Positions 7,260 through 14,408 of a DNA stretch of 19,466 bases are shown here, in pieces. Source of the stretch: Oscillospiraceae bacterium (GTDB lineage Bacteria > Bacillota_A > Clostridia > Saccharofermentanales > Saccharofermentanaceae); the NCBI GenBank assembly GCA_902791885.1, contig CADAXO010000013.1, forward strand, positions 1-19,466, read 5' to 3'. Numbering within the stretch: the stretch's first letter is position 1; each line of letters begins with the position of its first letter. Below the pieces are notes generated by a model, which saw only the letters and a program-made list of their open reading frames with translations, was not told the DNA's origin and did not search any database. A program made the translations under genes and the position numbers.

Positions 7260-8365
7260 CTTCTGATAGGAAGTACCAGATAGACGTAAGCATCTCCTTC
7301 TGTAGGAACTATGATGCAGGGACCCTGGTTGCCGTTGAACTCGATCCTGATAACATCATCCTCGATAGCCTTCAAAGCATCGATGAGATACTTGGAATTG
7401 AAATCGATATCTACAGTCTCACCCTCTGTCTCAATCGCGATGGTCTCCTTATGAGTACCGGCATCCGCATTGGCAGTAACAACGAGTGTGTCTGTATCCT
7501 TCATCTTAAGCTGAACAGGGCATCTTCTCTCATCTGACATGATGATCAAAGCAGCACGGTTAACGGCATCGAGAAGTTTTCTTCTGTCAATCTTGATAAC
7601 AGTTCTGGGATTCTTCTGGATGATCGCATTGTAGTTAACAAAAGGTCCGCCGAGAAGTCTTGAGATGATTCTTACAGAACCTATATCAAACAACAGGTGA
7701 TTGGCTGAGCTGTAGATAATAACCTCAGTATTCTCATCACTGCCGTCAAAGATCTTAGCTGCTTCGTTAAGTGCCTTGCCCGGAATGATGAAGTTCATTA
7801 CAGGGAAGTCGGAGCCTACATTAGCTCTTCTTAAAGCCATTCTGAAGCCGTCGATGGCAACCATTGTAAGGGTAGTGCCGTCGCTCTCGAGATTACATCC
7901 TGTAAGGTACTGTCTTGTGCCGTCCTTGGATACAGCGAAAATGGTTCCGTTAACCATATCCTTGATCATCTTCTGGGAAACAGTGATCTTGTTGTCTGTC
8001 TCGATAACGGGGATCTTGGGATAAGACTCTGAGGAACTTCCCTTAAGAACCGTATTGGCTTCACCTGAACTTATGGATACGCTGAATCTGTCGTCTACTT
8101 CTATAGTAGTTACATCATCAGGAAGCATCTTAACTACTTCACCGAAATATCTTGAATTAACTACAACAGATCCTTCTTCTATAATATCCGACTCTACGTC
8201 AGCTTCGATTCCTGTCTCAAGGTCATAACCCGTAAGCTTTACTCTTCCGTCTTCTGCCTGAATAAGAATACCGTCCAGGATCTGAACTGTTGAATTAGTC
8301 TTTATTGCCTTCTGAACTATCGATATAGCATCCTGAAGTTCTGATTTATCACAATTGAATTTCAT
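7256..8365 (-). CDS. dnaN: DNA polymerase III beta sliding clamp
   Basis: The beta clamp is a ring-shaped dimer that tethers DNA polymerase III and other partners to DNA. I place the start at the ATG at 8365 (369 residues): it matches the family N-terminus MKFNCDKSELQDAI and has AAAGGAA about 10 bases upstream. An in-frame TTG at 8398 would add 11 residues not typical of the family. Landmarks are VVNSRYFGEVVKMLP in domain I and the canonical C-terminus YLVLPIRR. It follows dnaA across the intergenic oriC candidate and overlaps recF by 4 nt. Confidence 0.96.
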   Translation of the reverse strand: MKFNCDKSELQDAISIVQKAIKTNSTVQILDGILIQAEDGRVKLTGYDLETGIEADVESDIIEEGSVVVNSRYFGEVVKMLPDDVTTIEVDDRFSVSISSGEANTVLKGSSSESYPKIPVIETDNKITVSQKMIKDMVNGTIFAVSKDGTRQYLTGCNLESDGTTLTMVAIDGFRMALRRANVGSDFPVMNFIIPGKALNEAAKIFDGSDENTEVIIYSSANHLLFDIGSVRIISRLLGGPFVNYNAIIQKNPRTVIKIDRRKLLDAVNRAALIIMSDERRCPVQLKMKDTDTLVVTANADAGTHKETIAIETEGETVDIDFNSKYLIDALKAIEDDVIRIEFNGNQGPCIIVPTEGDAYVYLVLPIRR

Positions 8366-8401
8366 ACGGCTTATTCCTTTCAAAGAAAAGTTACCCAAAA
8401 C

Positions 8402-8410
8402 AGTATACCA
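8402..8410 (-). promoter_or_regulatory. Probable dnaN promoter (extended -10)
   Basis: The minus strand reads TGGTATACT here, an extended -10 (TGnTATACT, 5 of 6 in the hexamer), placing transcription start about 30 bases before the dnaN ATG. The -35 region at the correct distance is weak, as is common for extended -10 promoters. Confidence 0.55.
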
Positions 8411-8489
8411 TAAACGAAGGCGTTTTCCCGTAAGGAATAACTACATTTTTTATTGACATAGTCTTCGTCTTATTATGGGGTGATTAAAG

Positions 8490-8498
8490 TGTTCAAAA
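8490..8498 (-). other. DnaA-box-like site TTTTGAACA
   Basis: Minus-strand TTTTGAACA, one mismatch to the local repeat TTATGAACA. Weakest of the listed boxes and farthest from dnaA. Confidence 0.4.
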
Positions 8499-8544
8499 CC
8501 CTCTCTGGACCACATAAACATTGAATTTAACAATGTTAATCTGC

Positions 8545-8553
8545 TGTAGATAA
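8545..8553 (-). other. DnaA-box-like site TTATCTACA
   Basis: Minus-strand TTATCTACA, one mismatch to consensus TTATCCACA, inverted relative to the other clustered boxes. Confidence 0.65.
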
Positions 8554-8583
8554 ATCCGATTTTGAATGTTTATGAATCAAGGC

Positions 8584-8592
8584 TTATCAACA
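8584..8592 (+). other. DnaA-box-like site TTATCAACA
   Basis: TTATCAACA, one mismatch to TTATCCACA (position 6 is A instead of C). Confidence 0.7.
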
Positions 8593-8600
8593 CGGCAATT

Positions 8601-8609
8601 TTATGAACA
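8601..8609 (+). other. DnaA-box-like site TTATGAACA (copy 1)
   Basis: TTATGAACA followed by T; identical 10-mer repeated 36 bp downstream. Position 6 is A as in the neighbouring TTATCAACA. Confidence 0.65.
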
Positions 8610-8636
8610 TTCTCTTTACAGCAAATCTACACGAAG

Positions 8637-8645
8637 TTATGAACA
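8637..8645 (+). other. DnaA-box-like site TTATGAACA (copy 2)
   Basis: Second exact copy of TTATGAACAT, abutting an ATATCTACA sequence (8645-8653), so two boxes may be stacked here just downstream of the dnaA stop codon. Confidence 0.65.
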
Positions 8646-8661
8646 TATCTACAAAAAATGT

Positions 8662-9999
8662 TCAAACGTCCGCGATCCTCTTCTCGATGATCTTAACGTC
8701 AGACATCAGTGATTCATTCTCGATTACCTTATTGCAGGCATGAAGAACTGTGGAATGCTTCTTGCCTCCGAAGTATTCACCTATCTTCGTATACTCCATC
8801 TCGAGCATATCCCTGCAGATATACATGGCAACAGATCTGGCATTTACGATATCGTTGGATCTTAAGTTGGACATTATCTTATCCGGCTGCACATCGTAGT
8901 ACTTACATGTGGCATCGGTAACGATCTCGGGAGTTACTGCCTTCTTCTTATTAGGGGAGATGAGGGGAGCGATCTTGCTCATTACAAGGTCAAGATTGAT
9001 GTTCCCGTTCTCCAGGGCATAGTAAGAAGACACTATATTAAATGCTCCGTTAAGCTCTCTTACATTATTAGTAACATTCTCACAGACATACTCGACTATA
9101 TTATCGTCCAGTATGATGCCGTTATTCTGCATATTCTTTATAAATATAGCCTTACGTGTCTCGTAATCCGGCGGCTGGATATCCATCATTACGCCGCTTT
9201 GAAATCTTGATGTAAGTCTGGGATCAAGCTCGGGAAGGTTCTTCGGAGACTTATCGCATGTGATAACGATCTGCTTTCCCGCAGAAACAAGAGTCTCGAA
9301 AGTATTGAAGAATTCCTTCTGGGTTCCTTCCTTACCTATAAGGAACTGGATATCGTCGATAAGAAGTACATCTATGCTTCTGTACTTGTTACGGAAGCTC
9401 TCGTAGTTCTTGTTATTCATGCTCTCTACATAAGCGTTCGTAAACTCTTCACATGTCGTGAAAAGCACTTTTTTATTGGGATAGAGCTGACTTACCTTAT
9501 AGCCTATGGCCTTCATAAGGTGTGTCTTTCCAAGACCTGAGTTACCCCAAAGGTAAAGGGGATTCTTCTGCATCCTTCCGGGATACTCCGCTACAGAGAA
9601 AGCAGAAGCATAGGCGAATCTGTTACAGTCGCCTACTATGAAATTATCGAAAGTAAACTCGTCTGTAAGTCCTCCTGAAGGATAAGACTGACGCTCCTTC
9701 TCCTTGACCTTGTTCTCGGAAACAATGGTGTTGATGACAGCACTGTTGTCGCCTTCGACAATATACTTAACGGAGGTGTCTTTCTCCGCCACCATATTAA
9801 CTGCACTCTTAATATAATTCTCGAGTTCCTGTCCCTTAACAAGACTCAGGGAATAATCGTCGCGGCAGGAAAGAATGAGAATATTATTCTCGTAGGATAC
9901 CTGCTTTATCTTATCGATAATTGTTGTGTAATAGACTTTATCTACTCTTGAATCAAGAGCAATGATCTTCTGTGCCTGTGACCAGATATCGTTGTTCAT
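8662..9999 (-). CDS. dnaA: Chromosomal replication initiator DnaA
   Basis: DnaA is the AAA+ initiator that binds DnaA boxes, unwinds the origin and recruits the helicase. 445 residues: domain I (about 1-80), a short domain II (about 85-112), then AAA+ from 114. Walker A is GNSGLGKTH (152-160), Walker B LLIDDIQFL (212-220), and RLTSRFQSG lies at 261-269. Domain IV carries the signature GGKKHSTVLHA (411-421). Compared with E. coli, Lys414 replaces Asp433, and in the basic loop Asn378, Leu379, Asn382, Ala387 and Ser389 replace Lys397, Arg398, Arg401, Pro406 and Gln408; Arg380 (E. coli Arg399) and Arg388 are kept. The ATG at 9999 has GGGGAAGG (10006-10013) as ribosome site and a TATAAT at 10031-10036. 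It is divergent from the sortase gene. Confidence 0.98.
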   Translation of the reverse strand: MNNDIWSQAQKIIALDSRVDKVYYTTIIDKIKQVSYENNILILSCRDDYSLSLVKGQELENYIKSAVNMVAEKDTSVKYIVEGDNSAVINTIVSENKVKEKERQSYPSGGLTDEFTFDNFIVGDCNRFAYASAFSVAEYPGRMQKNPLYLWGNSGLGKTHLMKAIGYKVSQLYPNKKVLFTTCEEFTNAYVESMNNKNYESFRNKYRSIDVLLIDDIQFLIGKEGTQKEFFNTFETLVSAGKQIVITCDKSPKNLPELDPRLTSRFQSGVMMDIQPPDYETRKAIFIKNMQNNGIILDDNIVEYVCENVTNNVRELNGAFNIVSSYYALENGNINLDLVMSKIAPLISPNKKKAVTPEIVTDATCKYYDVQPDKIMSNLRSNDIVNARSVAMYICRDMLEMEYTKIGEYFGGKKHSTVLHACNKVIENESLMSDVKIIEKRIADV

Positions 10000-10030
10000 G
10001 GTATACCTTCCCCGCGCGAAAAGTAACTGA

Positions 10031-10036
10031 ATTATA
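10031..10036 (-). promoter_or_regulatory. -10 element of the dnaA promoter
   Basis: Perfect minus-strand TATAAT 31 bases upstream of the dnaA start; the -35 region would overlap the -10 of the divergent sortase promoter and is a poor match. Confidence 0.6.
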
Positions 10037-10049
10037 ACACGGTTTGGAA

Positions 10050-10055
10050 TATAAT
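10050..10055 (+). promoter_or_regulatory. -10 element of the sortase promoter
   Basis: Perfect plus-strand TATAAT. The predicted start of transcription (about 10061-10063) falls 2-4 bases before the ATG at 10065, implying a leaderless or nearly leaderless message. The -35 region (about CTGAAT) is weak and lies beside the dnaA -10. Confidence 0.55.
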
Positions 10056-10064
10056 GTTTTACAT

Positions 10065-10856
10065 ATGTTGGGGGCTTCGAATAAAAAGGGAAGGATTAAT
10101 AAAAAACTTCTCAGCAATATACTTTTTTTCCTTGCAGCCGTACTTCTTGTCGGAGGAATTGTTATGCTCTCCTACGACATGATCAAGAGACACTTAAGGC
10201 AGGAGAAGATCGACGAAGCCACTACTGACATGGAGCAGGTTATAGCTCTTAATGCTGCATCACTTGAAGCAAACGGCGAAGACTTCGAGGAAGCCGTCAT
10301 GACTTTGGTGATAGATCCCTCCGAACTTGAGGTCTACGGCGAAGACTACGATTACTACTATAACGATTATTCCGATGAGGTCATCTCGGGAAGAAGAGGC
10401 GAAGTAACAAGCGAGATCGATAATGCCAACACAGGTTACATCACGATCCAGGGTGTGGGCATTCTCGATATCCCCGTAATAGATCTTCATGTTCCCATCT
10501 GGGAGACTACGAATTCCGACACGCTCCGCTACGGGGTAGGTCACTACGTCAACTCGGTTACGCCCGGAAGCAACGGTAACTGTACTATTGTCGGACATCA
10601 CATGTTAAAATACGGTTCGATATTCAATCGTCTCGAAGAAGTACAGATCGGTGATATCATCAATATAACCGACATGCGCGGACACCAGTACACCTACTTT
10701 GTGGATGAGCTTCTGGTAGTCACCGCGGAAGAGATGCTGAATTACGTAAACGGCGGTATTACTGACACCAGACAGGTGACATTGATAACATGCGTTTACA
10801 CCGATCAGGGCAAAAAAAGATTACTTGTAATAGGACACATACAGGATGGGACTTAA
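10065..10856 (+). CDS. Sortase family transpeptidase
   Basis: Sortases cleave a C-terminal sorting signal and attach the protein to lipid II or to pilin lysines at the outer membrane face. From the ATG at 10065 the protein has 263 residues: a basic N-terminus, one membrane anchor (about 15-38), an acidic Tyr/Asp-rich stalk (about 46-122), and the sortase barrel (about 122-260). Catalytic residues are His178 (IVGHHM), Cys243 (TLITC) and Arg252 (KKRLLVIG). The layout resembles class D or E enzymes, but I cannot assign the class. The start is uncertain: an in-frame TTG at 10044 lies upstream of the TATAAT, and no good ribosome site precedes 10065. It overlaps murT by 11 nt. No LPxTG-type substrate is encoded in the window. 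Confidence 0.9.
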   Translation: MLGASNKKGRINKKLLSNILFFLAAVLLVGGIVMLSYDMIKRHLRQEKIDEATTDMEQVIALNAASLEANGEDFEEAVMTLVIDPSELEVYGEDYDYYYNDYSDEVISGRRGEVTSEIDNANTGYITIQGVGILDIPVIDLHVPIWETTNSDTLRYGVGHYVNSVTPGSNGNCTIVGHHMLKYGSIFNRLEEVQIGDIINITDMRGHQYTYFVDELLVVTAEEMLNYVNGGITDTRQVTLITCVYTDQGKKRLLVIGHIQDGT

Positions 10857-12282
10857 GGCACCGGCCAAAGCAGCTGCAAAGATAACTCAGGGTATACTCC
10901 GTCTCATGGGACGGGGTGCTACCACACTGCCGGGTAAAGTCGCCGTTAAGATGTGCCCCGACATCATAAGCAAGTGCGCCAAGGGCAAGAAGATCATCAC
11001 CATCACGGGAACAAACGGCAAGACCACTACTACGCACATGATCACGAGCATGCTCCGCTCATTGGGCTACGAGGTCATCACCAACGTATCGGGAGCCAAC
11101 CTTGCTTCCGGCATCGCTACCACATTCCTCTGCGAAAAGCCTTCGAGGGAAGCTTCACCCGATAAGATCGTGTATGTACTTGAAACAGATGAGGCAGCTT
11201 TCGCAAGGATCGCAAAGGATCTGCAGCCTAAAGTCTGTCTTGTGACAAATCTTTTCAGGGATCAGCTTGACCGATATGGTGAGCTTACTCACACAAGAGA
11301 TCTCATCGCGAAAGGAATAGATGAGACATCCGCGAAGATGGTTCTTAACGCCGATGATTCACTCGTTGCATCGATGGGTAAGACCAGATCCGAACGTGCA
11401 TCCTACTACGGTCTGTCACTGAAGACCATGCTCGACAGCAATAATCTTCACCCGAACAGAACCGTACTTGAAGCATCATCTGATGCTGCCTTCTGTCCTG
11501 ACTGCGGAGTCCGCTATAACTACAGTGCCAGAAGCTTCGGTCACTTAGGTGATTACAAGTGCCCTTCATGCGGATTCAAGACACCTGACAAGAGATTCGA
11601 ATTATCTTATGACGCTTCCGGCAACCCCAGTGATGAGGGCTTCGGATTCAAGATGACGGACAATTCCGACGGAGCCGAAGAAGATATGAATCTTAAGATC
11701 GCAGGAAGCCACAACCTCTATAACACTTGTGCCGCAGTCTCTGCAGTTACAACTTTCCTTGAGCAGGACAGAAGCGGGGAAGAGGGGCTTTTCGAGAGTG
11801 CATGCAAGGCGCAGGATAATGTTGAAGCTGCTTTCGGAAGAATGGAGAAGATCGCTGTAGGAAATAAATACATCTGCATCCTTCTTGTGAAGAATCCCGT
11901 GGGACTCGACCGCAGCCTTTCTTTTGTAGCTCAAAGCTCCGATGCCGATTCGCTGATGCTCGTGCTTAACAGCAACATAGCTGACGGCAAGGACGTGTCA
12001 TGGATCTGGGATGTCGATTTCGAGTCCAAGGCAGACGATCTGCCTGCCAATATCTACGTATCAGGACAGCGTTACGGAGACATGATGCTCCGTGTCTCAT
12101 ATTCCGGAAGGACTATCGACGGCTACGGTTCGCTCGAGTATGCGACGACTCTTCTTAAGGGAGCCCTCGCCGACTGCCCGGACGGCAAGTGCATATACAT
12201 TCTGCCTAACTACACGGCGATGCTCGATCTTCGCGGAAGACTCGTAAAAGACCTGAAATTAAAGGATTTTTGGAAGGATTAA
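10846..12282 (+). CDS. murT: Lipid II isoglutaminyl synthase, Mur ligase-like subunit MurT
   Basis: MurT, with GatD, amidates the D-Glu of lipid II to D-isoglutamine, which is needed for efficient cross-linking in many Gram-positives. 478 residues. The Mur-ligase P-loop GTNGKTTT is at 55-62 and NLFRDQLDRYGE at 135-146. The MurT-specific inserted zinc ribbon has Cys217, Cys220, Cys239 and Cys242. The C-terminal third (about 355-475) corresponds to DUF1727, which contacts GatD. The start lies inside the sortase 3-prime end (overlap 10846-10856), indicating translational coupling, and gatD follows after 4 bp. Confidence 0.96.
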   Translation: MGLKAPAKAAAKITQGILRLMGRGATTLPGKVAVKMCPDIISKCAKGKKIITITGTNGKTTTTHMITSMLRSLGYEVITNVSGANLASGIATTFLCEKPSREASPDKIVYVLETDEAAFARIAKDLQPKVCLVTNLFRDQLDRYGELTHTRDLIAKGIDETSAKMVLNADDSLVASMGKTRSERASYYGLSLKTMLDSNNLHPNRTVLEASSDAAFCPDCGVRYNYSARSFGHLGDYKCPSCGFKTPDKRFELSYDASGNPSDEGFGFKMTDNSDGAEEDMNLKIAGSHNLYNTCAAVSAVTTFLEQDRSGEEGLFESACKAQDNVEAAFGRMEKIAVGNKYICILLVKNPVGLDRSLSFVAQSSDADSLMLVLNSNIADGKDVSWIWDVDFESKADDLPANIYVSGQRYGDMMLRVSYSGRTIDGYGSLEYATTLLKGALADCPDGKCIYILPNYTAMLDLRGRLVKDLKLKDFWKD

Positions 12283-12286
12283 GGGC

Positions 12287-13048
12287 ATGGATACTAAGCT
12301 TGTTATCGGACATTTCTATCCCGACCTTCTTAACCTCTACGGTGACAGAGGAAATGTTCTGGCGCTCATGAGAAGAGCAAATCTCCGGGGCATCGAAGTC
12401 GAAGTAAGAAGGATATCCATAGGCGACGACGTTGCCGCAGGAGACATCGATATCGGTTTTATCGGCGGCGGCCAGGATATGGAGCAGAACATAATGGCCG
12501 ATGACATCAAGAACGTCAAAGGCAAAGTCATAAAGCAGATGATCGAGGACGGAGTAGTTTTCCTTACGATCTGCGGCGGCTACCAGATGCTCGGTAAGTA
12601 TTATGAGGAGCACGACGGCAACCGCATCGAATGTCTGGGCGCACTCCCTCATTACACCAAGGGCGAGAAGGAAAGATTTATTAACGACACCGTCTACGAG
12701 ATTGAGATCGGCGGCAGCAAATATAAGGTCGCAGGCTTCGAGAATCACAGCGGAAGAACGTTCCTGGGAGAAGGGGAGAAGCCCTTCATGAAAGTCCTTA
12801 AGGGCCACGGCAATAACGGAACGGACAATATGGAAGGATGCGTGTACAAGAACACGTTCGGAACCTATTCACACGGAAGTCTGCTTCCTAAGAACCCCGT
12901 CATTACCGATATGCTCCTGGAACTTGCGCTTAAGCGTAAATACGGTGAGGACTATGTGCTTCCCGAGCTTTCCACCGAAGTAGAAGATCTTGCCCGTAAG
13001 CAGGCTTTGGATTATATCGAAGGTATCAAGCGGAAGGCAGAAGATTAA
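12287..13048 (+). CDS. gatD: Lipid II isoglutaminyl synthase, glutamine amidotransferase subunit GatD
   Basis: GatD releases ammonia from glutamine for MurT. 253 residues, class I glutamine amidotransferase fold of the CobQ-like type. The nucleophile is Cys96 in LTICGGYQ, and His196 lies in TYSHGSLLPKNP. The N-terminal LNLYGDRGN (16-24) is typical of the family. Ribosome site AAGGG lies directly upstream, between the murT stop and this ATG. It ends 73 bp before purA; an AAGATTAATCTT palindrome covers the stop codon but is not a terminator. Confidence 0.96.
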   Translation: MDTKLVIGHFYPDLLNLYGDRGNVLALMRRANLRGIEVEVRRISIGDDVAAGDIDIGFIGGGQDMEQNIMADDIKNVKGKVIKQMIEDGVVFLTICGGYQMLGKYYEEHDGNRIECLGALPHYTKGEKERFINDTVYEIEIGGSKYKVAGFENHSGRTFLGEGEKPFMKVLKGHGNNGTDNMEGCVYKNTFGTYSHGSLLPKNPVITDMLLELALKRKYGEDYVLPELSTEVEDLARKQALDYIEGIKRKAED

Positions 13049-13056
13049 TCTTAAAA

Positions 13057-13085
13057 TTGTAATTTGGCGCTTCTGATATTATAAT
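13057..13085 (+). promoter_or_regulatory. purA promoter
   Basis: TTGTAA (13057-13062) and TATAAT (13080-13085) with a 17-bp spacer. Transcription would begin near 13092, giving a leader of about 30 bases with GAGGAG at 13108-13113. The leader is too short to hold a purine riboswitch. Confidence 0.75.
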
Positions 13086-13121
13086 AACCGCGTATTTCTT
13101 TAAATGTGAGGAGTTTCTATT

Positions 13122-14396
13122 ATGGTACAGGCTATTGTCGGCGCTAACTGGGGAGACGAAGGAAAGGGTAAGATCACCGACCTTCTCGCGAACGATTCCG
13201 ATATCGTTATCCGCTTCCAGGGAGGAGCCAACGCAGGTCATACGATCATTAACGAACACGGAAGATTCGCACTTCATCTTATGCCTTCCGGTGTCTGCCA
13301 CGAGAATATCGTGAACATCATCGGCAACGGTGTAGCGCTCGATATCAGAAAGTTCATTGCAGAGTACAATGACATCTGCTCTCAGGGATTAAAGCCCAAC
13401 CTCATGGTCTCCGACCGTGTACAGGTTATCATGCCTTACCATGTAGATTTTGACAGATTCGAAGAGGAGAGATTAGGCGGCAAGGCTTTCGGTTCCACGA
13501 AGTCCGGTATCGCTCCGTTCTTCTCCGATAAGTACGCTAAGATCGGTTTCCAGGTAAGCGAACTCTTCGATGCCGAGACACTCCGTGAGAAGATCGGAAG
13601 AGTCCTCGAGATCAAGAACGCTCTGCTTGTAAACCTCTATCATAAAGATCCCATCGATGCCGACGAACTTACAAAGGAGATGCTCGAGCAGGGCGAACTC
13701 ATCAAGCCCTTCGTAGCTGATACGGTATCATTCCTCCATGACGCAGTTAAGGCCGGCAAGAATATCCTTCTCGAGGGCCAGCTCGGTTCCATGAAGGATC
13801 CTGATATGGGAATCTACCCGATGGTAACTTCCTCATCCACATTGGCAGGTTACGGCGCTGTTGGCGCAGGAATCCCTCCTTACGAGATCAAGAAGATCAC
13901 ATGCGTTACCAAGGCTTATTCATCAGCAGTAGGCGCAGGTGCATTCGTCAGCGAGATCCTCGATGAGGACAAGGCTAAGGAGCTCCGTGACAGAGGCGGC
14001 GACAAGGGTGAGTACGGTGCAACGACCGGAAGACCCAGAAGAGTCGGCTGGTTCGATGCAGTTGCCACAAGATACGGTGTACAGGTTCAGGGCGCTACAG
14101 ATGTCGCTCTTACAAATATCGATGTATTGGGTTATCTCGATGAGATCCCCGTCTGCGTAGGTTATGAGATCGACGGTGTTGTAACCAAGGATTTCCCTAA
14201 CCCCGGCAAGCTTTTGAAGGCGAAGCCCGTCTTCGAGACACTGCCCGGCTGGAAGACCGATATCAGAGGATTGACAAAGTTCGAGGATCTTCCCAAGGAA
14301 GCTCAGGACTATGTCTACTTCGTTGAGAAGGAAACAGGCGTTCACGTATCCATCGTATCAACAGGTCCGAAGAGAGAAGAGACCATCAACAGATAA
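13122..14396 (+). CDS. purA: Adenylosuccinate synthetase
   Basis: PurA uses GTP to join aspartate to IMP, the first committed step to AMP. 424 residues, usual bacterial length. The N-terminal GDEGKGK (11-17) carries catalytic Asp12, and GGANAGHT (34-41) carries His40. Further family landmarks are SGIAPFFSDK, the EGQLGS segment and the LTNIDVLGYLD stretch near the GTP-binding region. It has its own promoter and a strong ribosome site 8 bases before the ATG. A lipoprotein gene follows after 12 bp and is probably co-transcribed. Confidence 0.98.
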   Translation: MVQAIVGANWGDEGKGKITDLLANDSDIVIRFQGGANAGHTIINEHGRFALHLMPSGVCHENIVNIIGNGVALDIRKFIAEYNDICSQGLKPNLMVSDRVQVIMPYHVDFDRFEEERLGGKAFGSTKSGIAPFFSDKYAKIGFQVSELFDAETLREKIGRVLEIKNALLVNLYHKDPIDADELTKEMLEQGELIKPFVADTVSFLHDAVKAGKNILLEGQLGSMKDPDMGIYPMVTSSSTLAGYGAVGAGIPPYEIKKITCVTKAYSSAVGAGAFVSEILDEDKAKELRDRGGDKGEYGATTGRPRRVGWFDAVATRYGVQVQGATDVALTNIDVLGYLDEIPVCVGYEIDGVVTKDFPNPGKLLKAKPVFETLPGWKTDIRGLTKFEDLPKEAQDYVYFVEKETGVHVSIVSTGPKREETINR

Positions 14397-14408
14397 GTTA
14401 AGAGGATC

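Larger units (their letters stand above)
8366..8661. other. Candidate replication origin (oriC), dnaA-dnaN intergenic region
   Basis: This 296-bp AT-rich gap between dnaA and dnaN is the longest non-coding stretch in the window and sits where Firmicute origins are found. It holds a cluster of DnaA-box-like 9-mers: TTATGAACA twice and TTATCAACA once on the plus strand, TTATCTACA and TTTTGAACA on the minus strand, plus weaker ATCTACA matches at 8625-8631 and 8647-8653. None is the perfect TTATCCACA. A 10-bp inverted repeat CATAAACATT occurs at 8513-8522 and 8565-8574. An AT-rich stretch at about 8430-8480, on the dnaN side, could be the unwinding element. The dnaA-sortase gap is too short to hold a second box cluster. 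Confidence 0.8.

Noticed and set aside
8366..8398. Longer dnaN reading frame starting at a TTG at 8398
   Set aside because: The ATG at 8365 matches the family N-terminus and has a well-spaced AAAGGAA; the extra 11 residues are not typical.
8453..8476. Plus-strand promoter with perfect TTGACA at 8453-8458 and TATTAT at 8471-8476
   Set aside because: The spacer is only 12 bp and no plus-strand gene follows.
8513..8574. CATAAACATT inverted repeat as a hairpin
   Set aside because: The 42-bp loop makes a stable hairpin unlikely; it is noted only as part of the origin.
10044..10064. TTG start of the sortase at 10044
   Set aside because: It lies upstream of the only good -10 element and has no ribosome site; the ATG at 10065 is preferred, though not certain.
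12206..12808. Minus-strand reading frame of 200 codons
   Set aside because: It is antisense to murT and gatD, whose protein motifs are unambiguous.
13041..13052. AAGATTAATCTT at the end of gatD as a terminator
   Set aside because: It is a loopless short palindrome with no following T run.
13086..13121. Purine riboswitch upstream of purA
   Set aside because: The leader between promoter and ribosome site is only about 20-30 bases, far too short.
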